Origin: an uncultured Tessaracoccus sp.
GTDB taxonomy: Bacteria; Actinomycetota; Actinomycetes; Propionibacteriales; Propionibacteriaceae
NCBI RefSeq assembly: GCF_947255005.1
Contig: NZ_CAMYFI010000024.1
Location: 1 to 34,421, forward strand
DNA: 34,421 bases
Direction of reading: 5' to 3'
Position numbers and translations under genes: made by a program. This document shows positions 23,306-30,229 of the stretch, in pieces. The stretch's first letter is position 1; the number at the start of each line of letters is the position of its first letter. Under the pieces are notes generated by a model. That model was not told the DNA's origin. It worked only from the letters and a program-made list of their open reading frames with translations, and did no database searches.

Positions 23306-24323
23306 GCTCAATCCACTTCTCAAGGTTCGCTTTCGCCTTACCGGAGTCGACGGCCGCGCGGGCGGCGTCGAGGTGACGCCGCACCTGCTCGCCGATGTCC
23401 GTAGCGAGGTCGACCCCCTCATAGGCCAGCAGCGCCGCGGCTGCGTTGAGCAGCACGATGTCACGCACCGGGCCGGGCTTGCCGTCGACAAGTTCCCGCA
23501 CCACTGCCGCGTTGTGTTCCGGGGGGCCGCCCACCAGATCGTGTGGAGCAGCCGGGGCAAGCCCCAATTCGAGCGGATCCAGCGACGTGTACCACACCCG
23601 TCCTTCCGCGACTGCCCACACGTCTGAGGGTGACGTAGTGGTCAGTTCGTCGAGACCGTCGTAGCCGCGGAACACCAAGCCACGACAGCCACGTCCGGCC
23701 AGCACCCGCGCCATGAGCGGAGCCATCTCGTCGTCGGCCACGCCGAGGGCGATCGCCTGCGGCTGCGCCGGGTTCGCCAGCGGACCGAGGAAGTTGAACG
23801 TCGTCTTGATGGCAAGCTGCTTACGCACTCCCGCAACGTTCTTCAACGCGCTGTGGTAGAGAGCAGCGAACAAGAACGCGATGTTGGTGCGATCCAGCAC
23901 GCTCTGCTGCTTTTCTGGGTCCATGGTGATATTGACCCCGAGCGCTTCGAGGGTATCGGCGGTGCCGGACTGCGACGAAGCCGCACGCGACCCGTGCTTC
24001 ACCACCTTGGCGCCAGCGGCAGCCGCGACGATGGCCGCCATCGTCGAGATGTTGACCGTGTTGGCGCGGTCTCCCCCGGTGCCGACGATGTCTACCGCGT
24101 TGCAATCGATCACCACGGGCTGCGCGTTGTCGAGCATCGCCTGCACGAGGCCGCGGATCTCATCTTCCGTCTCACCTTTGGCTCGGAGCGCGACGAGCAG
24201 TGCAGCGATCTGCACCTCAGAGGCGCGCCCACCCAGGATCTCGGTGAGCGCCCACGTCGCAGCCTCCGTCTCGAGGCCCTCGGAACGTACCAGTCCGGTC
24301 AGGATGTCAGGCCACGAGTACAT
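23292..24323 (-). CDS. trpD: Anthranilate phosphoribosyltransferase
   Basis: It joins anthranilate to PRPP in the second step of tryptophan synthesis. The 343-residue product has the N-terminal helical part with AQMxxAL-like EVQIAALLVALRAKGET, the PRPP loop DIVGTGGDRANTVNIST and the anthranilate-binding segment VVKHGSRAASSQSGTAD. The phosphate-side segment TFNFLGPLANPA also matches. Two positions are odd: the usual KHGNR is KHGSR here, and the usual FAPxxHPA is FAALYHSA. The rest, including Arg in GVRKQL, is intact, so it is probably active, perhaps with altered anthranilate binding. The ATG overlaps the stop of the receiver gene by one base (TAATG). No other trp gene is nearby; the position beside ctaE is shared with mycobacteria. 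Confidence 0.92.
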   Translation of the reverse strand: MYSWPDILTGLVRSEGLETEAATWALTEILGGRASEVQIAALLVALRAKGETEDEIRGLVQAMLDNAQPVVIDCNAVDIVGTGGDRANTVNISTMAAIVAAAAGAKVVKHGSRAASSQSGTADTLEALGVNITMDPEKQQSVLDRTNIAFLFAALYHSALKNVAGVRKQLAIKTTFNFLGPLANPAQPQAIALGVADDEMAPLMARVLAGRGCRGLVFRGYDGLDELTTTSPSDVWAVAEGRVWYTSLDPLELGLAPAAPHDLVGGPPEHNAAVVRELVDGKPGPVRDIVLLNAAAALLAYEGVDLATDIGEQVRRHLDAARAAVDSGKAKANLEKWIELTNQ

Positions 24324-24730
24324 TAGGCGTTCGCACCGAGCCTGGAGCGCAGCAGGTTCGCGGCCTGCGTAGGCAGCGTGAACGGGTCAAGCGGGTACGG
24401 GGTGACCGCGTCGGCGCGCGACCACGTGGCGAGCCAGGTGTCGCTGCTGCGGACGATCAACAACATGATCGGCGGGCAATCGATGTACTCATCCTTGAGC
24501 TGGTAGGACAGACCGAAACCACCGGAAGGCTGCGCTTCCCCGTCGAGGATCACCAGCGAGTACTCGGTGTCCGAATCGAGGGCACGCAGCAGCGCGGCAT
24601 GCGTGGCAACCTCGTGGATCTCGATCTCCGGCAAATCGCTGGCCAGCTTCTTGCCCAGCGTGACGCGCACCTGCTCGCGGGTGAGTCGGTTGTCGGAGTA
24701 CACCAGCACCTTGGCGATGTTGTCAGTCAT
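24323..24730 (-). CDS. Stand-alone response-regulator receiver domain protein
   Basis: The 135-residue protein has a CheY-like fold pattern: KVLVYSDN strand, helix, SLVILDGEA with Asp63 at the phospho-acceptor place, then PPIMLLIV and DAVTPYPLDP. It has no output domain. The acid pocket is reduced to one Asp (Asp13), and the conserved Lys before Pro is Tyr (PYP), so phosphorylation by a kinase is doubtful. QLKDEYIDCPP and WLATWSRADAV stand out, and I recall close relatives across actinobacteria. It overlaps CtaG upstream by 8 nt and trpD downstream by one base, so all three are translated together. The function is not known to me. Confidence 0.85.
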   Translation of the reverse strand: MTDNIAKVLVYSDNRLTREQVRVTLGKKLASDLPEIEIHEVATHAALLRALDSDTEYSLVILDGEAQPSGGFGLSYQLKDEYIDCPPIMLLIVRSSDTWLATWSRADAVTPYPLDPFTLPTQAANLLRSRLGANA

Positions 24731-25691
24731 CAGTTCCGTCCTTGGTGGATCGTTCGATCGTCTCGGCTGAGTCTAGCCCCTGTGCCGCGGCCTTGGCGGC
24801 ACGAGCCCGCGCTTCTTCCCGATCGAGTGCCCGGTCGATGCGACGGGCTTCCTTGCGCGAGTCTTGAATCCATTTCACGAAGATCACGATCATGCCCGCG
24901 AACATCGTGAGGTCGCCGGTCGCCCACATGAGCGCTCCTGCCCACGTTTGGTCGTCAAGCGGGCTGAGCCCCCAGCCGCGCTCGAAGGCGAGATACCAAT
25001 CCTCCGCGATGAGCTTCTTCGAGCCGAGGATGATCACCCCGATCCACGCATGGAACGGCATGGGAAGAATAAACATGACGATGCGCAGCGGGTAGGGGAT
25101 GCGGTACGGGTGCGGGTCAGGGCTCAGCAGCGGCATGAAGAACAGACAGCCGACGACCACCATGTAAATGTGCAGGAAATCGTGATGGAACGAGTTGCGC
25201 AGCGTGAGGTCGTACCAATCCGTGAGGTACAGCATGAACTGCAGCGAGATCATGAGCCCCAGCGTGAGCCCGGGAAACAGCAGCACCTTCGCCACCTTGC
25301 TGTGCAGCACCTTCAGCAGCACATCTCGCGCTCCGTGCGGCAGCGTTCGCAACGCGAGCGTTACGGGTGCGCTCGCAACCAGGAAGACCGGCGCAATCAT
25401 GTTGAGCACCATGTGCTGGATCATGTGCGTCCAAAACAGCACAGTGTCGTAAACGCCGAGGAAACTGAAGATGGAGTAGGCGATGAGTCCTTGCCCGAAG
25501 AGGAATGAGGCGGTCCGCCACCCGGACCATCGATCGCCGCGCTTGTGCAGCACGTGCACTCCCCACAGGTAGCTCGCCACCATGAGCGTCAGTGAGAGCA
25601 CCACCCACCAGGGGAAATCCCACTGGGTGAAGTATGCCCAGCCCCTCAAAGGCGTGATGGCATCGTCTGGGGTTGCGTGTAGAGGAAGCAA
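24723..25691 (-). CDS. ctaG: CtaG-type cytochrome c oxidase assembly membrane protein
   Basis: The 322-residue product has about seven membrane helices and the caa3_CtaG family pattern: HKRGDRWSGWRTASFLFGQ, THMIQHMVLNMIAPVFLVASAP, then FHHDFLHIYMVVVGCLFFMPLL, and DDQTWAGALMWATGDLTMFAG. Conserved His residues in the second to fourth helices could bind copper or heme. The C-terminal tail is Arg/Ala/Glu-rich and soluble. The family is linked to CuB or aa3 oxidase assembly, which fits the divergent ctaE gene. The start is uncertain. TTG 25691 gives the length above, but TATAAA at 25693-25698 would place the transcript start inside the coding region, so the in-frame TTG at 25649 is an alternative. 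Confidence 0.85.
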   Translation of the reverse strand: MLPLHATPDDAITPLRGWAYFTQWDFPWWVVLSLTLMVASYLWGVHVLHKRGDRWSGWRTASFLFGQGLIAYSIFSFLGVYDTVLFWTHMIQHMVLNMIAPVFLVASAPVTLALRTLPHGARDVLLKVLHSKVAKVLLFPGLTLGLMISLQFMLYLTDWYDLTLRNSFHHDFLHIYMVVVGCLFFMPLLSPDPHPYRIPYPLRIVMFILPMPFHAWIGVIILGSKKLIAEDWYLAFERGWGLSPLDDQTWAGALMWATGDLTMFAGMIVIFVKWIQDSRKEARRIDRALDREEARARAAKAAAQGLDSAETIERSTKDGTDD

Positions 25692-25720
25692 ATTTATAGG
25701 CCTCGCGTGGGTGAGGTGCG

Positions 25721-25756
25721 TGTCATTGTGACAAAAGGTTATCGCTCATTTTGAGC
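25721..25756. promoter_or_regulatory. Two inverted repeats between ctaG and ctaE
   Basis: TGTCA-n3-TGACA (25721-25733) and GCTCA-n3-TGAGC (25744-25756) both have 5-bp arms and 3-nt spacers, with centres 23 bp apart. They lie in the 117-bp gap between divergently transcribed oxidase genes. They could be operator half-sites for a regulator of both directions. The factor is not recognisable. Confidence 0.4.
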
Positions 25757-25773
25757 CGGGGTCACCTAACGAC

Positions 25774-25802
25774 GTGACGTGACGCACTTTTACGGCAATA
25801 AT
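25774..25802 (+). promoter_or_regulatory. ctaE-qcrCAB promoter, leaderless
   Basis: GTGACG (25774-25779, four of six to the -35 consensus) and AATAAT (25797-25802, five of six to the -10) are 17 bp apart. GTG 25809 follows six bases after the -10, with no Shine-Dalgarno. The upstream in-frame GTG at 25779 lies inside the -35 box and would not be transcribed from this promoter. Confidence 0.55.
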
Positions 25803-25815
25803 GACCACGTGGTCA
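25802..25815. promoter_or_regulatory. 14-bp perfect palindrome over the ctaE start codon
   Basis: TGACCACGTGGTCA reads the same on both strands and covers the presumed transcription start and the GTG start codon (25809). A protein bound here would block initiation of the oxidase/bc1 operon. It also carries TGAC-GTCA ends like the nearby repeat at 25721. Confidence 0.45.
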
Positions 25816-26507
25816 CGAAAGCAGCATCCAAGGAACCGACGGCGATCCCGTCGGGCGCCTTGCACGAAGTCTCCCCGTCCAGGCTGAACTCGCCCAAGGG
25901 TCGCCCCGACATGGTTTCGGTTGGCGTGTGGGTGTGGTTGTCCAGCGAGCTGATGTTCTTCGCGGCACTGTTCGCCGCATACTTCATGCTCCGCAACACG
26001 ACGAATGAACTCGCGGCATCCCCCGAGACGGCCATGTGGTACACCGAGTCGTCACACCACGACGTGACGTTCGCATCCATCAACACGGCCATCTTGGTGC
26101 TGAGCTCATTCTTCTGCCAGTTCGCTGCCAACGCGGCCAGCGCCGGACGAGTAAACGGCTCGTGGGTGAATCCCATGAAGATGGGCATGCGCCAGGGCTT
26201 CATCATCACTGCGTTCCTCGGCACGGTGTTCATCTCCGGGCAGATCTGGGAGTACTTCAACCTGTTCTCCGAGGGATTCACCATTCAAACCAACCAGTAC
26301 TGGTCGGCGTTCTTCCTCGCCACAGGCTTCCACGGCCTCCACGTGCTGGGCGGCATCATCGCCTTCTGGTACGTACTCGCCCGCTCGTACATGACCCGCA
26401 CGCACACCCACGAACAAACGGTCGGCGCCCACGTTGTGTCTTACTACTGGCACTTCGTGGACGTCATCTGGGTCGTCTTGTTCGGCGTGATCTACTTCCT
26501 CCGCTGA
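25809..26507 (+). CDS. ctaE: Cytochrome c oxidase subunit III (aa3 type)
   Basis: This subunit of the terminal aa3 oxidase has about 232 residues and five membrane helices. Family features are RPDMVSVGVWVWLSSELMFF with the conserved membrane Glu, QIWEYFNL, FFLATGFHGLHVLGGIIAF and SYYWHFVDVIWVVLFGVIY. I start at GTG 25809, not GTG 25779. A promoter sits directly before 25809, and homologues, as I recall them, have short variable N-termini before RPNMVSVG. The gene leads the ctaE-qcrC-qcrA-qcrB operon; qcrC follows after 19 bp. This is the usual actinobacterial order. Confidence 0.95.
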   Translation: MVTKAASKEPTAIPSGALHEVSPSRLNSPKGRPDMVSVGVWVWLSSELMFFAALFAAYFMLRNTTNELAASPETAMWYTESSHHDVTFASINTAILVLSSFFCQFAANAASAGRVNGSWVNPMKMGMRQGFIITAFLGTVFISGQIWEYFNLFSEGFTIQTNQYWSAFFLATGFHGLHVLGGIIAFWYVLARSYMTRTHTHEQTVGAHVVSYYWHFVDVIWVVLFGVIYFLR

Positions 26508-26526
26508 CGGAATCAGGAGCATCGTC

Positions 26527-27327
26527 TTGAGCACTCAACGCAAGCGCACCCGCAAGGCCTTCGCCCGCCCCTGGCTGCTGATCATGGCCCTACTCGTAGT
26601 CGGCGTCGCCTACGCGTCGGTAGCCCCCGCGCCGAGCTCTGCGGACACGCAGATGACTCAGCAAATCGCCGAGGGCAAGGCCATCTTTGAAACCTCGTGC
26701 GCGTCCTGCCACGGCTTGAACGGTGAAGGGCTCTCCCGCGGCCCGTCGCTGATCGGCGTCGGTGCCGCTTCCGTCGACTTCCAGATGGGCACCGGGCGGA
26801 TGCCAGCTGTCAAGGAAGAGGCCCAGATCCCTTCGAAGGAGGTGGCGTATTCCCAAGAGCAGATCGACGCCGTCGCGGCCTACGTGGCTTCACTCGGCCC
26901 CGGCCCAGCGATTCCCGAGAAGAGCCAGTACGATCCCGAGGGCCTCACTGAAGAGCAGATCGCCCACGGTGGCTCGCTTTTCCGCGCCAACTGCTCCGCG
27001 TGCCACGGCATCATCGGCGGCGGCGGGGCCATGCCCGAAGGCAAGAAGGCACCGAACCTGTCGAAGACCAGCTCTGTGCATATCTGGGAGGCTGTACGCT
27101 CCGGCCCGCAGCAGATGCCCACGTTCAGCAAGGAAGTACTGCACGACGACGACGTCCGCGCCATCATCGGCTACCTGGACGAAGTACATGAGCAGCCCCG
27201 CTACGGCGGCCTTGGCATGGGCGACAATGGCCCTGTCAGTGAAGGTCTGTGGATATTCATTCTCGGCATTGGCGGGCTGTCCATTGTCGCCGGATGGATC
27301 GCGAAGAAGGGAGCTCGCGCCCGATGA
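26527..27327 (+). CDS. qcrC: Diheme cytochrome c subunit of the bc1 complex
   Basis: The 266-residue subunit passes electrons from the Rieske protein to oxidase subunit II in the actinobacterial bc1-aa3 supercomplex, replacing soluble cytochrome c. An N-terminal membrane or signal helix (about 15-35) is followed by two cytochrome c folds. Their heme sites are CASCHG (Cys58, Cys61, His62) and CSACHG (Cys156, Cys159, His160). A C-terminal membrane anchor spans about 240-259. Candidate axial Met residues include RMP (91-93) and QMP (196-198). The start is TTG 26527, with AGGAG seven bases upstream. It overlaps qcrA by 4 nt (ATGA). Confidence 0.96.
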   Translation: MSTQRKRTRKAFARPWLLIMALLVVGVAYASVAPAPSSADTQMTQQIAEGKAIFETSCASCHGLNGEGLSRGPSLIGVGAASVDFQMGTGRMPAVKEEAQIPSKEVAYSQEQIDAVAAYVASLGPGPAIPEKSQYDPEGLTEEQIAHGGSLFRANCSACHGIIGGGGAMPEGKKAPNLSKTSSVHIWEAVRSGPQQMPTFSKEVLHDDDVRAIIGYLDEVHEQPRYGGLGMGDNGPVSEGLWIFILGIGGLSIVAGWIAKKGARAR

Positions 27328-28451
27328 GCAGCAACCACCCCGTAGTAGACCCGACGACCGACCACGTCGTCGACAATCCGGGCATTGAGGAACACGTCGA
27401 GCGTTACACGGACGTCAACGAGGGCGCCGGCAACCGCGCGTACGGCGCCATTTTGATGATGCTCGCGGCCGTTCCCGTGCTGGCCATCTGCAACCTCGTG
27501 ATCTACTTTGCGGTTCCCCGCGGCACCCAGATCAACATCGAGTTCGCGGGAGTGAGCTTCCTGCACGCGAACGCCCACAACGTCGGATTGGGGCTCACCC
27601 TCGGCCTGGGCATCCTGCTCATCGGGCTCGCCGTCGTGCAGTGGGCGCGGGCGCTCATGGGCGACCACGAGATCCAGGAAGAACGCCACTCGGCCTCATC
27701 GGATGAGGGCACCCGGCAAGCAGCCATCGAGGTGTTCAACCAGGGTGTCGAGGAGTCGAAGATCAAGCGCCGTCCCCTCATCCTCGGTGCGCTCGGCGGC
27801 GCCATCGGCTTCACCGCGCTTCCCGCCGTCGTGACGCTCGCCGACATGGGCCCGTGGCCGACCAGCAAACACCGCAAGGAAACCATCGAAAGGACGCTGT
27901 TCGCCGCCGCACCCGCGAAGGAAGTCATGCTCGTCAACGACGAGACCTGGCGCCCCATCAAGGCCTCCGATCTCGAGATCGGGCAGCTCGTCAACGCCGA
28001 ACCCTCGAACCTGCACGGCTGGGTTGATGAGGACGGCAAGCACCACGACGAGGATGCCCTACACGGCACCGAAGGCCACCAAGAAAAAGCTAAGGCTGCC
28101 ATCGTAATCGTGCGGATGGACCCGAACGACATCAAGATCCCCGAATCCCGCAAGGACTGGCACGTCTCCGGCATCTTGGCGTACTCGAAGATTTGCACCC
28201 ACGTTGGTTGCCCCATCTCACTGTGGGAACGCCAGACGCACCACCTGCTGTGCCCCTGCCATCAGTCCACCTTCGACCTCGGCAACTCCGGCGTCGTCGT
28301 ATTCGGACCCGCGGCCCGTGCACTACCCCAACTCCCCATCACGGTCAACGACGACGGCTATCTTGTCGCCCGTGGTGACTTCACCGTTCCCGTCGGCCCG
28401 AGCTACTTCGAGCGCGACTCCCGCCACGACTACAAGGATGGTGACCAGTGA
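27324..28451 (+). CDS. qcrA: Rieske iron-sulfur subunit of the bc1 complex
   Basis: The 375-residue actinobacterial Rieske protein has three membrane helices (about 40-63, 86-108 and 151-172), against one in mitochondrial types. The C-terminal Rieske domain has box 1 CTHVGC (Cys291, His293, Cys296) and box 2 CPCHQS (Cys310, Cys312, His313). Cys291, His293, Cys310 and His313 bind the 2Fe-2S cluster; Cys296 and Cys312 form the disulfide. A His/Asp/Glu-rich insertion (about 231-255) lies before the cluster domain. ATG 27324 overlaps the qcrC stop as ATGA. A longer upstream open frame exists but lies wholly inside qcrC. Confidence 0.96.
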   Translation: MSSNHPVVDPTTDHVVDNPGIEEHVERYTDVNEGAGNRAYGAILMMLAAVPVLAICNLVIYFAVPRGTQINIEFAGVSFLHANAHNVGLGLTLGLGILLIGLAVVQWARALMGDHEIQEERHSASSDEGTRQAAIEVFNQGVEESKIKRRPLILGALGGAIGFTALPAVVTLADMGPWPTSKHRKETIERTLFAAAPAKEVMLVNDETWRPIKASDLEIGQLVNAEPSNLHGWVDEDGKHHDEDALHGTEGHQEKAKAAIVIVRMDPNDIKIPESRKDWHVSGILAYSKICTHVGCPISLWERQTHHLLCPCHQSTFDLGNSGVVVFGPAARALPQLPITVNDDGYLVARGDFTVPVGPSYFERDSRHDYKDGDQ

Positions 28452-30139
28452 TGGCCAAGCCCACCACCATGACGGTTGAGGACGAGGCCAGTACGAACCT
28501 CGAGCCACGTCCTGCCGAGCACTCGACGAAGCACCCCGCTGGCGGGCTGGCGGACTGGGCTGACCAGCGCATGGGCCTCGGCAAGATCGCCAAGTTCGGC
28601 CTGCGCAAGGTGTTCCCCGACCACTGGAGCTTCCTCCTGGGCGAGATTGCGCTCTACACCTTCATCATCTGCCTGCTGACCGGCGTGTTCCTCACCATCT
28701 GGTTCAAGCCTTCGATGGCCGAGATCATCTACGATGGTTCCTACCAGCCGATGAAGGGCGTCGCCATCTCTCAAGCCTTTGAGTCGACCCTGAATATCAG
28801 CTTCGACGTGCGCGGCGGCCTCCTGCTGCGTCAGGTGCACCACTGGTCGGCACTGCTGTTCGTAGCTGCCGCGACGGTGCATGCGCTCCGCGTATTCTTC
28901 ACCGGCGCGTTCCGCAAGCCACGCGAGATCAACTGGCTCATCGGCGTCGGTCTGCTGGGTTTGTCGCTGCTGGCCGGCTTCTCCGGCTACTCGCTGCCTG
29001 ACGACCTGCTGTCGGGCACCGGCCTGCGATTCGCCGACGGCCTCATCCGGTCGATTCCGCTCGTGGGTACCTGGGTAGAGTTCTTCCTTTTTAACGGCGA
29101 GTTCCCCGGCAACATGATCATCTCGCGCCTGTACATGGCGCACATTCTGTTGATCCCCGGCCTGCTCCTCGCCCTCATCGGGGCGCATATGACGCTGCTG
29201 GTGTACCACAAGCACACCCAGTACCCTGGCCCTGGCCGCACGCAGAACAATGTCGTCGGCTACCCCATGTTCCCCGTCTACGCGGCGAAGGCCGGTGGCT
29301 TCTTCTTCATCGTCTTCGGCACCATGGTGCTGTTCGGCGGTCTCTTCCAGATCAACCCCGTGTGGCTCTACGGCCCATATGACCCGGCCAAGGTGACCGC
29401 GGGTTCCCAGCCAGACTGGTACATGGGCTTCGCCGAAGGTTTCGTGCGCATCATGCCCAACTGGGAGTGGCACATCGGCCACACCACGTGGAGCTGGAAC
29501 GTGTTCATCCCTGGTGTGGGCGGACTCACCGTGCTGTTCACACTGCTGGCGTTGTGGCCGTTCGTGGAACGCTGGATCACCGGCGATGATCGCGAGCACC
29601 ACATCCTGGATCGTCCGCGCAATGCACCGACGCGCACCGCGCTCGGCGTGGCCGGCATGACGGCGTACGCAGTGATGTGGCTGGGCGGCTCGAACGACAT
29701 CATTGCTATCCGGTTCAACCTCAACCTGAATGCCATAACCATCGCCCTGCAGTGGATGCTGTTCATCGGCCCCATCGTTGCGTTCATCGTGACCAAACGT
29801 GTGTGCCTGTCGCTGCAACGCAACGACCGTGAGCGCGTCCTGCACGGCTCCGAGTCGGGCCAGATCGTTCGCACGCCGGAGGGCCGCTACTACGAGGATC
29901 ACGTCGAGATCTCGCAAGGTGAGGCCTACACGCTCACCCAGCATGCGCAGTACCAGCCGGTAGAAGCCGACGACGGCACCTCGCCGCTCGGTGTTGAAGG
30001 CCCGCCGAAGGTCTCGAAGTTCCGTGCGGCCATCTCGAAGTGGTACCTCGGCCATGACATTGCGAAGCCAACGCGCAGCGAGATCGAAGACGCGCATCAC
30101 GACGATGACGATTCGGATGCGCCGGCGCTAGAGCGCTGA
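28451..30139 (+). CDS. qcrB: Cytochrome b subunit of the bc1 complex
   Basis: The 562-residue quinol-oxidising subunit is a fused cytochrome b with about nine helices. The heme b ligands are His130/His144 (first pair, HHWSALLFVAAATVHALR) and His231/His246. The Qo-site motif is PDWY (321-324), the actinobacterial version of PEWY. The C-terminal cytosolic tail (about 455-562) is long and ends Asp-rich, as in other actinobacteria. ATG 28451 overlaps the qcrA stop by one base (TGATG); GTG 28448 is also in frame. It is the last gene of the operon, before a 16-bp hairpin terminator. QcrB is the known target of bc1 inhibitors of the Q203 type in mycobacteria. Confidence 0.97.
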   Translation: MAKPTTMTVEDEASTNLEPRPAEHSTKHPAGGLADWADQRMGLGKIAKFGLRKVFPDHWSFLLGEIALYTFIICLLTGVFLTIWFKPSMAEIIYDGSYQPMKGVAISQAFESTLNISFDVRGGLLLRQVHHWSALLFVAAATVHALRVFFTGAFRKPREINWLIGVGLLGLSLLAGFSGYSLPDDLLSGTGLRFADGLIRSIPLVGTWVEFFLFNGEFPGNMIISRLYMAHILLIPGLLLALIGAHMTLLVYHKHTQYPGPGRTQNNVVGYPMFPVYAAKAGGFFFIVFGTMVLFGGLFQINPVWLYGPYDPAKVTAGSQPDWYMGFAEGFVRIMPNWEWHIGHTTWSWNVFIPGVGGLTVLFTLLALWPFVERWITGDDREHHILDRPRNAPTRTALGVAGMTAYAVMWLGGSNDIIAIRFNLNLNAITIALQWMLFIGPIVAFIVTKRVCLSLQRNDRERVLHGSESGQIVRTPEGRYYEDHVEISQGEAYTLTQHAQYQPVEADDGTSPLGVEGPPKVSKFRAAISKWYLGHDIAKPTRSEIEDAHHDDDDSDAPALER

Positions 30140-30158
30140 GGCGTTTAGCCTGCACGAT

Positions 30159-30206
30159 AGATCAGGTTCGTGGTTGGTAGACCCACTACGAACCTGATCT
30201 GTCTTT
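30159..30206 (+). terminator. Terminator of the ctaE-qcrCAB operon
   Basis: A 16-bp stem with one G-T wobble (30159-30174 with 30185-30200) has a 10-nt loop and is followed by GTCTTT. It starts 19 bp after the qcrB stop. Its right arm overlaps the presumed -35 region of the next gene. Confidence 0.82.
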
Positions 30207-30222
30207 GGCCCGCTGCCATAAT
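30194..30222 (+). promoter_or_regulatory. Candidate leaderless guaB1 promoter
   Basis: CATAAT (30217-30222, five of six) lies 7 nt before the GTG start at 30230. A weak -35, CTGATC (30194-30199), is 17 bp upstream within the terminator arm. No Shine-Dalgarno is present. Confidence 0.45.
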
Positions 30223-30229
30223 GGGCAGC

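Noticed and set aside
28430..30100. 556-residue minus-strand open frame
   Set aside because: It is antisense to qcrB, whose motifs are complete. The frame is His/Arg/Glu/Gln-rich in the way typical of shadow frames in high-GC genes.
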